A stretch of 28,818 nucleotides of DNA from Gammaproteobacteria bacterium RIFCSPHIGHO2_12_FULL_45_12 (GTDB lineage: Bacteria > Pseudomonadota > Gammaproteobacteria > DSM-16500): the NCBI GenBank assembly GCA_001801665.1, contig MGYH01000014.1, positions 1-28,818 on the forward strand, given 5' to 3'. Below, one piece after another: positions 9,277 to 16,061 of this stretch (position 1 is its first letter; the number at the start of each line of letters is the position of its first letter). The position numbers were made by a program, and so were the translations under genes. The notes beneath the pieces are model-generated. The model was not told where the DNA came from. It was given only the letters and a program-made list of their open reading frames with translations, and did no database searches.

Positions 9277-9590
9277 ATTTGTGCAAAAGGCTTTTGCACA
9301 AATTGATTTATCATTAAAAACAATAGGATACGTGTCAGTTATCCGGAATTTCCGGGTAACTCAAATAAGGTCAAAATTAGTGATATTGATTAAAATTTAG
9401 TTATTAAGAAATTCTTAATAACTGCTATTCAGAGACTTGGGAGACACTGTCTCCCAAATTAGTGCGGAACCGTCTGCACAATTTAAATCAATTAAATTGG
9501 TCAACAGGTTGTTGACCAATTCGGGAGTCACTGACTCCCGAATTGCGCAAGAGGCTCTTGCGCTAATTCTGCAACATAACGTTGCAAAAT
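9277..9590. repeat. Array of nine palindromes upstream of the integrase
   Basis: The palindromes are centred at 9290, 9349, 9411, 9447, 9470, 9508, 9531, 9554 and 9578. Almost all have a single central base. Perfect ones are P1 (13-bp arms, 9277-9303), P3 (12-bp arms, 9399-9423), P4 (10-bp arms, 9437-9457) and P7 (13-bp arms, 9518-9544). P8 has a perfect 19-bp core (9545-9563). P2 and P6 have one mismatch or wobble; P5 and P9 are degenerate. P6 to P9 abut through shared AATT tetramers with centre spacing 23, 23 and 24 bp; P4 to P5 is also 23 bp. Each palindrome has a different sequence, so this is neither a tandem repeat nor a CRISPR. Example cores: TGGGAGACACTGTCTCCCA (P4), CGGGAGTCACTGACTCCCG (P7), GCGCAAGAGGCTCTTGCGC (P8). 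The array fills the gap between the DUF1016 stop and the integrase start. Confidence 0.9.
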
Positions 9591-9605
9591 CTAGGGAACA
9601 CACTG

Positions 9606-10925
9606 ATGAGCAAACTAACCGCAAAAAAAGTTGAAAATGCGTTACCTCGAAAAAAAGAATACAAGCTTCACGATGGTGGAGGCTTGTTTTTGCGCATTCG
9701 CCCTAGCGGCGCCAAAAGCTGGCTCTTTTCATTTAGCCTACCAAATGACAGTAAACTCATTCGCATGACCTTGGGTTCACTCAAAGACATTTCATTAAAA
9801 GAAGCACGTGCCAGACTACCCGAATTACATGATCAGGTTTCTCAAGGCATTGACCCACGACATGGAAGAGCTGCCAAGCAAGCTGAAAACACTTCCGCCA
9901 TTACAATGCAAAAACTGTTTAATGACTGGATTGAATTTGTGAAATTAGCAGGCGAAATTACCCCCACTTGGATTAAACGCCATGAAGATCGTTGGCGATT
10001 GCATCTTAGAAAAAAACTTGGAAATTTATTTGCAAAAGATGTTACCCGCGCGCACCTTTCTGGCGCTCTTGATGCCATGGCACGCAAAGGAATCAAAGAA
10101 GAAACACGCAAGGCACTCACTACATTAAATTTGATGTTAGATTACGGATTAACTCGCCATTCAATCGAAAGCAATCCTGCCAGAATGCTTAAACCAAAAG
10201 ATTTTGCTGCAAGTGCAAATCGCTCGCGCGATAGAGTCTTAGCTTTGGCTGAATTAAAAATGCTATGGCAAATATTAGATAAAACAATTTATCTAAAAAT
10301 CAAAAATGAATACAAGCCAGCAATGAATCCTGTCATTAGCACTGCTATTAAACTTCTTATTTTGACAGGCGCACGCAGAACAGAAGTAGCCGCCATGCGC
10401 TGGGATGAGCTAAAGCTTGAAAATGGTATTTGGTTATTGCCCGCAAACAGGACAAAGAACAGACAAGCCCATACCATTTATCTTTCACAAATCGTAATTA
10501 ATCTAATTAACGATTTAAATAATTTGACCGGTCAATCTGAGTTTGTTTTTGATAATGGAGAAGGACATATTCACCCTGACTCACTTACTAGCGCAATAAA
10601 TAGATTGACCAAAGTACCTGATGATCCAAAAAGCATGAAAAGAGCGAGCACAGCCCCATTATCAGACATGAAACCGTTCACAGTTCATGACATCAGACGA
10701 TCAGCAGCAACTGCATGGGGTGAATACTTAAAAGTTCAGCCCCATGTAATTGAACAGATGCTAAACCACCAACCGCTTAATAAGCTAGTTGCTACTTATC
10801 AACGCGCCACCTATGCAGAAGAACAAAAGGCAGCGTGGTTAGCGTGGGGAGAAATGGTTGAGCATCAAATTGCTAAAGAACCGAACAATATAATACCAAT
10901 TAATCGTGCGGCAAATGATAGATAA
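9606..10925 (+). CDS. P4-type tyrosine integrase of the island
   Basis: Site-specific tyrosine recombinase, about 439 residues. The N-terminal arm-binding DUF4102 domain is clear (LTAKKVENAL...YKLHDGGGLFLRIRPSGAKSWLF). A SAM-like core-binding domain occupies the middle. The C-terminal catalytic residues are present: Arg257 (GARRTEVAAMRW), His361 and Arg364 (HDIRR), and nucleophile Tyr398 (VATYQRATY). The ATG at 9606 gives the canonical MSKLTAKKVENAL start; an upstream in-frame extension to 9582 would run into the palindrome array and was rejected. It most probably integrates the island into the tRNA-Arg(CCU) gene. It lies 1.6 kb from the left end, with the DUF1016 gene between, which is a little unusual because such integrases normally adjoin the tRNA. 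Confidence 0.95.
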   Translation: MSKLTAKKVENALPRKKEYKLHDGGGLFLRIRPSGAKSWLFSFSLPNDSKLIRMTLGSLKDISLKEARARLPELHDQVSQGIDPRHGRAAKQAENTSAITMQKLFNDWIEFVKLAGEITPTWIKRHEDRWRLHLRKKLGNLFAKDVTRAHLSGALDAMARKGIKEETRKALTTLNLMLDYGLTRHSIESNPARMLKPKDFAASANRSRDRVLALAELKMLWQILDKTIYLKIKNEYKPAMNPVISTAIKLLILTGARRTEVAAMRWDELKLENGIWLLPANRTKNRQAHTIYLSQIVINLINDLNNLTGQSEFVFDNGEGHIHPDSLTSAINRLTKVPDDPKSMKRASTAPLSDMKPFTVHDIRRSAATAWGEYLKVQPHVIEQMLNHQPLNKLVATYQRATYAEEQKAAWLAWGEMVEHQIAKEPNNIIPINRAANDR

Positions 10926-10959
10926 ATCTAAGGCTGAACGTAAATGAAAGATAATAATA

Positions 10960-11286
10960 TTGCCAGTAAGGCAAGGGCTGACCTTAAAAGCAGCGTGCAA
11001 ATGTGCGGGTATTTCTTACTCGACTTTTGCAAACTGGCGACAAAAAAGCAGAAGGCTGTTAAAACAAGACGAATCAACGGAGCCATATTCCTTTGTGTCA
11101 GCAATTGACGTAGAAGTATGTCATATGCAACGAGAGCACCGTCTAGCGGCCTATGCCAGCCTTAGGCCCCGTGATTATCGATACGGTTGGAAAAATCCAA
11201 TGCATGATGAGGTGAAACAAAAATTGAGGGTGAAGGCATTTGAGCAGGCGCTAGCAAATGTTTTCCGCAGGCGAGATTTTGGATGA
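10960..11286 (+). CDS. Small HTH-like, phage-type protein
   Basis: The frame is open from 10948 to 11286 without an ATG near its start. The TTG at 10960 is the best candidate, giving 108 residues. The N-terminal stretch GLTLKAACKCAGISYSTFANWRQ looks like the helix-turn-helix of phage terminase small subunits or transposase-like regulators. The rest is basic and unrecognised. It begins 34 bp after the integrase stop on the same strand. The lack of an ATG and of a clear ribosome binding site leaves open that this is a 5'-truncated or frameshifted remnant. Confidence 0.4.
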   Translation: MPVRQGLTLKAACKCAGISYSTFANWRQKSRRLLKQDESTEPYSFVSAIDVEVCHMQREHRLAAYASLRPRDYRYGWKNPMHDEVKQKLRVKAFEQALANVFRRRDFG

Positions 11287-11319
11287 ACATTTTATTTATT
11301 TTTACTGATAGCTCAAACG

Positions 11320-12339
11320 TCATATCCCATTCAACAGTGTTGCAATGAGTTCTGGCGTAGGTAACTGCTGCTGCAGCACTTTTGGCAATTGATTAAAGAG
11401 TTTATATTCTGCCACGCCTATAGGCTTGCTCGCATCATGCAGCGTATACTCAACAATCGTTTTACTTTTACTCTTACAGAGGATAATCCCAATCGAAAAA
11501 TTCTCATCTTCCAACCGAACTTGCACATCAAGCGCCCGCAGGTAAAATTGCATTTTCCCTACATACTCCAGCTTAAACTCACCTATTTTAAGTTCGATCG
11601 CGACCAGACATTTCATGGGTCGGTGATATAGCAGAAGATCAATAAAAAATTCTCACCCATCAACCTCTAGCCGATACTGACTACCAACGAAGGTAAAGAG
11701 ACCTCCCATCTCACGCAAAAAATGTTCCATTTTTGCAAGAATGGCTTGCTCTAGCTGCTGCTCACTATGCTCATCGGCCAACTCTAAAAAATCAAAGGTA
11801 TATTCATCCTTCAGTGCCAATTTTGCTTGAGAGAGTAGCGCTTCAGGGACCGTCTTTTCAAAGCTACTCTGGTTTAACAAGGTTTTCTCATAGGTTTGAT
11901 TTTCAATCTGGTGTATCAGTACATTTTTAGTCCATCCATGGCGGCGCGTCATGCGGATGTAGAACTCCCGCTCCAAGTCGTCCTTGCATTTCTCCATAAT
12001 AATGAGGTTCTTACTCCAAGCTATTTCTCGCACCAGTGGTGCGAGTTTTTCATTTCTGGCATAAACCTCATAAAATGACCTCATCCGCCATAGACTTGCC
12101 GATGAATAGCCTCGCGCCCCTGGATAAGCAGACTGCAAATCTTTAGCTAAATGCTCTACAACGCTTTTACCCCACCCCTCGCTCTGCTGCCGCTCAGTAA
12201 TAAACTGACCGATGTCCCAATACATGCTTATTAGCTCTTTATTGACGACCTTTAAAGCCGCGTATTGTGCGTTCGCGATACGGGCTTTAATTGCGCTCAG
12301 AAGCTCAGTATAGGCTGCATTTTTAATATCTTTAGCCAT
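11320..12339 (-). pseudogene. Second DUF1016 gene, interrupted by one in-frame TGA
   Basis: The first 228 codons (12339-11656) encode a complete DUF1016 N-terminal domain (MYWDIGQFITERQQSEGWG, YSSASLWRMRSFYEVY, IAWSKNLIIMEK) and the start of the nuclease domain (FTFVGSQYRLEVDG). Codon 229 is TGA (11655-11653). The same frame then continues at once with EFFIDLLLYHRPMKCLVAIELKIGEFKLEY, which is exactly the expected nuclease core with Asp and ExK. It runs to TAA/TGA-bounded LLNGI at 11320. One nonsense change, not a frameshift, therefore separates the two pieces. It could be a recent null, a read-through stop or a sequencing error. It shares family and hinge palindrome with 8148-9272 but is clearly a diverged paralogue, not a recent duplicate. 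Confidence 0.85.
12027..12045. repeat. Coding palindrome in the hinge of the second DUF1016 gene
   Basis: CTCGCACCAGTGGTGCGAG, a perfect 9-1-9 palindrome centred at 12036. In the gene's own frame it encodes KLAPLVRE just before IAWSKN. The centre is the first base of codon 102 (Leu), six residues before Trp108, as in the paralogue at 8541. Confidence 0.9.
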
Positions 12340-12530
12340 TCTAGTCTCTTAAATTGGTGGGTAGTATTTTCCATAAAATACATGGCGCTACGATTATAGG
12401 TAATGGTGTGGCAGGGTCAATGGTTACCCGACATGATTATTCAGGCCTCTAAGGTCTCCCCCGCCCCGGGTTTTTGAGAAGTTACTTTTTGTCGTGTACA
12501 GCTTAATTATATGTTAAATATATATAAAAT

Positions 12531-12585
12531 AAGTAGGTAATGGTTGTTTACAAGTAGGTATTAAGTGTGGCAACATTACCTACTT
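12531..12585. promoter_or_regulatory. Repeated operator upstream of fic
   Basis: AAGTAGGTAAT at 12531-12541 is repeated directly as AAGTAGGTATT at 12552-12562. It is inverted perfectly as ATTACCTACTT at 12575-12585, ending 18 bp before the fic ATG. The spacing of the direct copies is 21 bp, two helical turns. This suits binding by a winged-helix protein, possibly the Fic protein's own C-terminal domain. A related CCTACTT lies at about 13667 after the gene. Confidence 0.65.
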
Positions 12586-12603
12586 AATAAAAGGTTCAGT
12601 ACA

Positions 12604-13653
12604 ATGAGTTCATTAAAGACAGAATATCTCGAAAATTTAACCTTCACAGCTGAGCAAATATCTACTTTGCGTTCGCTGGGGGAATATCGTGGCAAACAGG
12701 CTCTTTTTTTTAAGCAATCACCCGAAGCGCTTAAAAGTCTGCAATTAGTTGCAAAAATTGAATCCAGTGAATCATCCAATAGATTAGAAGGCATAGAATT
12801 ACCGCACAAAAAAATTGAAGAATTAGTTCTAAAAGACACTGCGCCCAAAAATCGTTCTGAACAAGAGATTGCTGGCTATAGAGATGGATTAAATTTAATT
12901 CATAAATCCGGTGAACATATGCCGTTTACAGCAAATGTTATTCTGCAATTGCACGGGATATTATGTCGTTATCTTGCAAATCCCGGTGGTCGTTTTAAGT
13001 TAACAGATAACGAGATTATTGAAAATCATCCTGATGGTACTAAACGTGTTCGCTTTACTCCAACAAAAGCACATTTAACACCTAATGCAATGGAACAATT
13101 AACGCATAACTATGCCCATGCTGTACAAGAAAATAAACACGACGCGCTTATATTCGTTCCTTTAGCAATTCTTGATTTCTTATGTGTACATCCATTTGGC
13201 GATGGCAATGGTCGAATGTCACGTTTATTAACATTATTGCTTCTTTATCAATTTAATTATCAAGTGGGTCGATATATCAGTCTTGAACGGATTTTTGAGG
13301 ATAGTAAAGAAAGCTATTATGAAACACTCGAAGCAAGTTCACATGATTGGCATACAGATAAGCACGATGTACGACCCTGGTTAAATTATTTTTGGGGTAC
13401 ATTACTGCGAGCTTATCGAGAATTTGAAGAGCGTGTTGGTGTTATTACAACAAGTAGAGGTTCAAAAACAGAACTAGTACGCTCTGCGGTCAATCGCAGA
13501 ATGGCGCCCTTTTCTATTGGTGATATTGAATCTGATTGTCCGGGTATTAGCAGAGATATGATTCGCCAGGTACTAAGACGAATGCGAGATGAAGGCGAGA
13601 TTTCTGTAAGCAGTGGCGGACGTGGCGCCATGTGGCAAAAAACATTTAAATGA
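12604..13653 (+). CDS. Class II Fic protein with C-terminal winged helix
   Basis: Fic enzymes transfer AMP (or related groups) to protein targets. The 349-residue product carries the N-terminal inhibitory motif S-x-x-x-E-G (SNRLEG, residues 58-63), which marks a self-inhibited class II Fic. The full catalytic motif HPFGDGNGRMSRLL starts at His196. The C-terminal 65 residues (RRMAPFSIGDIESDCPGISRDMIRQVLRRMRDEGEI) form a winged helix-turn-helix. All catalytic residues are intact. The ATG at 12604 is chosen over the GTG at 12565 because the latter lies inside the operator repeats and lacks a ribosome binding site, while AAAGG lies 7-11 bases before 12604. A DNA-binding tail plus repeated operators suggests autoregulation. 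Closely linked to the truncated exporter gene 52 bp downstream. Confidence 0.92.
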   Translation: MSSLKTEYLENLTFTAEQISTLRSLGEYRGKQALFFKQSPEALKSLQLVAKIESSESSNRLEGIELPHKKIEELVLKDTAPKNRSEQEIAGYRDGLNLIHKSGEHMPFTANVILQLHGILCRYLANPGGRFKLTDNEIIENHPDGTKRVRFTPTKAHLTPNAMEQLTHNYAHAVQENKHDALIFVPLAILDFLCVHPFGDGNGRMSRLLTLLLLYQFNYQVGRYISLERIFEDSKESYYETLEASSHDWHTDKHDVRPWLNYFWGTLLRAYREFEERVGVITTSRGSKTELVRSAVNRRMAPFSIGDIESDCPGISRDMIRQVLRRMRDEGEISVSSGGRGAMWQKTFK

Positions 13654-13705
13654 GCTATTGGATTTCCTACTTTTAAACATAAACCAAACATTTGGGTAGT
13701 ATTAA

Positions 13706-14515
13706 ATGAACAAAATTGAACCATATCTGCCAAATACTCTCACTGCGCTCATTTGGCGATACCTAAAAAACAGAAAACTCTACCTGGCAGGATTTTTCAT
13801 CGTTGCTTTAGTATGGGCAAGCGAAATGTCACTTAGCCCTTACTTATTAAAAGTTATTATCGATGATGTCATTCAATTTTCGCAAAATCAGACAAAACTG
13901 ATTAGCGCCATATTAATCCCAGCCGCACTCTACATATCAATGTCAATTATCTTGAACGTTACCTTCCGGCTCTATGATTACATCAACCTTAGATTAAATC
14001 CGGAAATTAAAGCCGCTGTAAGCAAAGATATGTTTACTTATTTAATGGAGCACTCACACACATTTTTTCAAAATAATTTTTCTGGCAGTCTTTCCAGAAA
14101 AATATTTGATATGGGTTCCAATATAGACCAAATTATTGGAATTTTTAATGAATGGTTTTACCCTCGCCTCATTGCAATGGTCATTGCTAGCGTAACTTTA
14201 TTTGTTGTAGTAAAACCAATTTTTGGCATTATTCTCAGTGTTTGGGCTATTGCATTTGTGTTCTTATCCTTCATGGCAGCAAAGAAATCAGAAAACTTAG
14301 CGAGATTAAATTCAGAAGCTGCAGCTAAAATGAGCGGCACTTTGTCTGATTCTGTAACAAACATCATGAGCGTTAAATTATTTTCTAATGCACCCAGTGA
14401 AATTAATCGTCTAAACAAAGATATTGATAATCTCGTTGACACTGACCGTAATCTACAATGGACGAATTTAAAATTTAATTTCATACAAGGCTTAAGTGTT
14501 AGGCTTTGTGAATAA
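13706..14515 (+). pseudogene. ABC exporter, membrane domain only (truncated)
   Basis: The 269-residue product begins like a half-size ABC exporter and has five or so membrane segments: LYLAGFFIVALVW, LISAILIPAALYISMSIIL, LIAMVIASVTLFVVV and IFGIILSVWAIAFVFLSF are clear. The cytoplasmic coupling region (RLNSEAAAKMSGTLSDSVTNIMSVKLFSN) is typical of the family. The protein stops after FIQGLSV-RLCE. The last membrane helix and the whole ATPase domain (Walker A, signature, Walker B) are missing, so it cannot work as a transporter alone. The break coincides with the start of acetyltransferase-like sequence in another frame, indicating a deletion junction near 14500. Confidence 0.85.
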
Positions 14516-14927
14516 ACATAAGTATCGCGAGCGAATTGACGATACAATAGTTGTACCTTTTATTGCTTACTTAGACGATATGCCTATTGGCTTCATACAA
14601 TATTATCATGTCGACAAAGTGGGCGATGGATGGTGGCCAGATGAAGTAGAAGGAACTGTTGGTATCGATCAATTCATAGGTGAAGCAGATAATATTAATC
14701 GCGGATATGGCACGCAAATGATATGCGCTTTCAATAAAATGCTATTTAAAAATAGTGCCATTAAGAAAATCATCACTGATGTCGACCCAAAAAACAAACG
14801 GGCAATTCGATGTTATGAAAAGGCAGGATTTACATTTGTCAAAGAACTAATGACACCTGATGGCTTAGCCTATCTTATGCAACTAACCACCACCAAAATT
14901 ATTCCGTTAAGTAAACATGGTAACTAA
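14496..14927 (+). pseudogene. AAC(6')-like GNAT acetyltransferase, N-terminally truncated
   Basis: The sequence carries GNAT features of the aminoglycoside 6'-N-acetyltransferase group: PFIAYLDDMPIGFIQYY, GDGWWPDE, GTVGIDQFIG, the acetyl-CoA loop NRGYGTQMICAF and NKRAIRCYEKAGF. Typical members are about 180 residues. Here the first 40 or so, which contain the substrate-binding WW-type segment, are missing, and the frame starts at GTG 14496 or 14508 inside the end of the truncated exporter. An AAGG at 14487-14490 could serve the first GTG, so expression of a shortened protein is possible. Activity and substrate cannot be inferred from this sequence alone. Confidence 0.8.
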
Positions 14928-15009
14928 CATCTGCAGTTAACATCGAATATTTTCGTTGCGAGCAAGGTGAAGCCTGGTTACTCCACCTGTCTACTATTAT
15001 TGGTGTATT

Positions 15010-15270
15010 TTATTTGGAGTGTGTAAACAAGCTACCCAGTGCACCCACTGCGACTGAGCCTAGCGCAATTAACGCTTGTGGTACTTCTCTTGCAAGAAAA
15101 GATAGTCCTATTATTCCTGCCATTGAAAACAGTACCGTCACGCCAAGCATCCATACAACAGTAAGGTAAATAATTTTGTTTTCTTTGGTGATGTGCAACG
15201 CTCTTGGTTGAAAATGTTGCCCAACCTGGGCGCTACCCCAATCGTCGGGTTGGTTATGATTATCAGTCAT
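15010..15270 (-). CDS. Small two-helix membrane protein
   Basis: 86 residues: a polar N-terminus (MTDNHNQPDDWGSAQVGQHFQPRALHIT) followed by two hydrophobic helices, IIYLTVVWMLGVTVLFSMAGIIG and ALIALGSVAVGALGSLFT. The size and layout recall phage holins, but no family is recognised. The ATG follows TAAGGGA at good spacing and lies 9 bp after the stop of the RHH-like gene on the same strand, so the two form an operon at the right end of the island. The pairing could be a toxin-antitoxin-like or phage-derived module; that is speculation. Confidence 0.6.
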   Translation of the reverse strand: MTDNHNQPDDWGSAQVGQHFQPRALHITKENKIIYLTVVWMLGVTVLFSMAGIIGLSFLAREVPQALIALGSVAVGALGSLFTHSK

Positions 15271-15279
15271 CTGGTTCCC

Positions 15280-15510
15280 TTACGCTTTTTCTGTTAATCC
15301 TGGAATGATTACTTTTTCAATGTCGCCTTTTCTGTCTCGAATAATGAGCTCTTTGTCGCCTTGCAACATTTCACTTAATGAAGTGGTGATGCTAAGGGCA
15401 GCACTAACGGCTTCAGCTTTGCTACGAGTATGAAGCTGCTCTGTGAGTCGTTCAGTATTCCTGACGTCCCTCTCGGTTAGATTCATCGTAACTTTTCGTA
15501 ATTGTGACAT
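15280..15510 (-). CDS. Small RHH-like protein
   Basis: 76 residues, beginning MSQLRKVTMNLTERDVRNTERLTEQLHTRSKAEAVSAAL. A beta-strand (KVTMNLTE) is followed by two helices with the RSKAEAVSAAL motif. This is the pattern of ribbon-helix-helix DNA-binding proteins, in which the strand pairs in a dimer and contacts DNA. A C-terminal tail (GDKELIIRDRKGDIEKVIIP) resembles that of small plasmid/phage RHH-type proteins. The ATG at 15510 has AGGGGG just upstream; longer upstream reading is not supported. First gene of a two-gene operon. Confidence 0.65.
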   Translation of the reverse strand: MSQLRKVTMNLTERDVRNTERLTEQLHTRSKAEAVSAALSITTSLSEMLQGDKELIIRDRKGDIEKVIIPGLTEKA

Positions 15511-15693
15511 GGGGCACCCCCTAATCGTTGATTGCTTAAATACATATAAAGTATGGCTTAAGTATGGCAGAAAAGCAACATGATTAGTTGTAAATAATTG
15601 AGCAGCGATTGGATTGGATAACCCCACGGCTAACCCCAAGTTAAAAAATACAACTCCCCGCTAAAATTTTGATTTGCAACCTATTGATTAGAT

Positions 15694-15770
15694 TGGCGTC
15701 CCGGGGCGGATTCGAACCGCCGACCTGCCCCTTAGGAGGGGGCTGCGCTATCCAGCTGTGCCACCGGGAC
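15694..15770 (-). tRNA. tRNA-Arg (anticodon CCU)
   Basis: The minus strand reads GTCCCGG (acceptor), D arm, anticodon stem-loop with CCT in CTCCTAA, variable loop, T arm GGCGG-TTCGAAT-CCGCC, CCGGGAC, discriminator G and an encoded CCA (15696-15694). All stems pair. The anticodon CCU decodes AGG. Its 3' half is duplicated at 7942-7984, making it the island's integration site. Confidence 0.95.
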
Positions 15771-15843
15771 ACGCTCTTTGATCATGCAGGTTGTTGCTAG
15801 AAGTTCGTTGCCAGTGGTACTTAAGAAACCTTGCCAAACGATG

Positions 15844-15927
15844 TGCCGAGGGCCGGAATCGAACCGGCATGAGGTTGCCCTCACCGGTTTTTGAGACCGG
15901 CGCGTCTACCAATTCCGCCACCCCGGC
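15844..15927 (-). tRNA. tRNA-Leu (anticodon CAA)
   Basis: The minus strand starts GCCGGGGTGGCGGAATTGG and has the long class II variable arm of tRNA-Leu. The anticodon stem CCGGT/ACCGG encloses CT-CAA-AA. The T arm is GCCGG-TTCGATT-CCGGC and the acceptor closes with CCTCGGC plus discriminator A. CCA is not encoded. The anticodon CAA reads UUG. It lies 73 bp upstream of tRNA-Arg on the same strand, so the two are probably co-transcribed. Confidence 0.95.
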
Positions 15928-16026
15928 ATGAATTGACCGCGCAAGTATATCAGGCTTGAATGTCAGGTCAATCGGCTTTAAGCGTGACGATACTTGGAAG
16001 CACTTGTGCTTAGCAGGTGTCACACA

Positions 16027-16043
16027 CCCCCACAGGGCGGGGG
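16027..16043. terminator. Possible weak hairpin after priA
   Basis: CCCCC-ACAGGGC-GGGGG lies 19 bp beyond the priA stop. It is GC-rich but is not followed by a T-run on either strand, so intrinsic termination is doubtful. Confidence 0.25.
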
Positions 16044-16061
16044 CTTTCAAATAAAACACGC

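Larger units (their letters stand above)
7945..15739. mobile_element. Genomic island integrated in tRNA-Arg(CCU)
   Basis: The boundaries come from a duplicated tRNA 3' half. An identical 20-bp block, CCGACCTGCCCCTTAGGAGG, occurs at 7965-7984 and 15720-15739. Weaker identity extends through the T arm to the acceptor end (left to about 7942, right to 15697). Only the right copy is a complete tRNA, on the minus strand with its 3' end facing the island. That is the usual product of integration by a tRNA-targeting tyrosine recombinase, and an integrase of that class lies inside (9606-10925). Cargo: two DUF1016 genes (one broken), a palindrome array, an HTH protein, Fic, truncated ABC exporter, truncated acetyltransferase, and an RHH-like/small membrane protein pair. 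The cargo is visibly more AT-rich than priA and the flanks. Broken genes suggest an old, partly decayed element. Confidence 0.8.

Noticed and set aside
9277..9590. CRISPR array
   Set aside because: Units are individually palindromic and differ in sequence; there is no constant repeat with unique spacers and no cas gene.
9437..9634. 65-codon reading frame through the palindrome array
   Set aside because: TTG start without ribosome binding site, overlaps the integrase start, and its peptide is largely dictated by the palindromes. It echoes DUF1016 hinge peptides (AQEALAL), but that follows from the DNA similarity.
12565..12603. Earlier GTG start for fic
   Set aside because: It lies inside the operator repeats and lacks a ribosome binding site; the ATG at 12604 fits the family start.
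15511..15639. 43-residue N-terminal extension of the RHH-like protein
   Set aside because: The ATG at 15510 has a strong AGGGGG site and starts the RHH strand; the upstream part looks non-coding.
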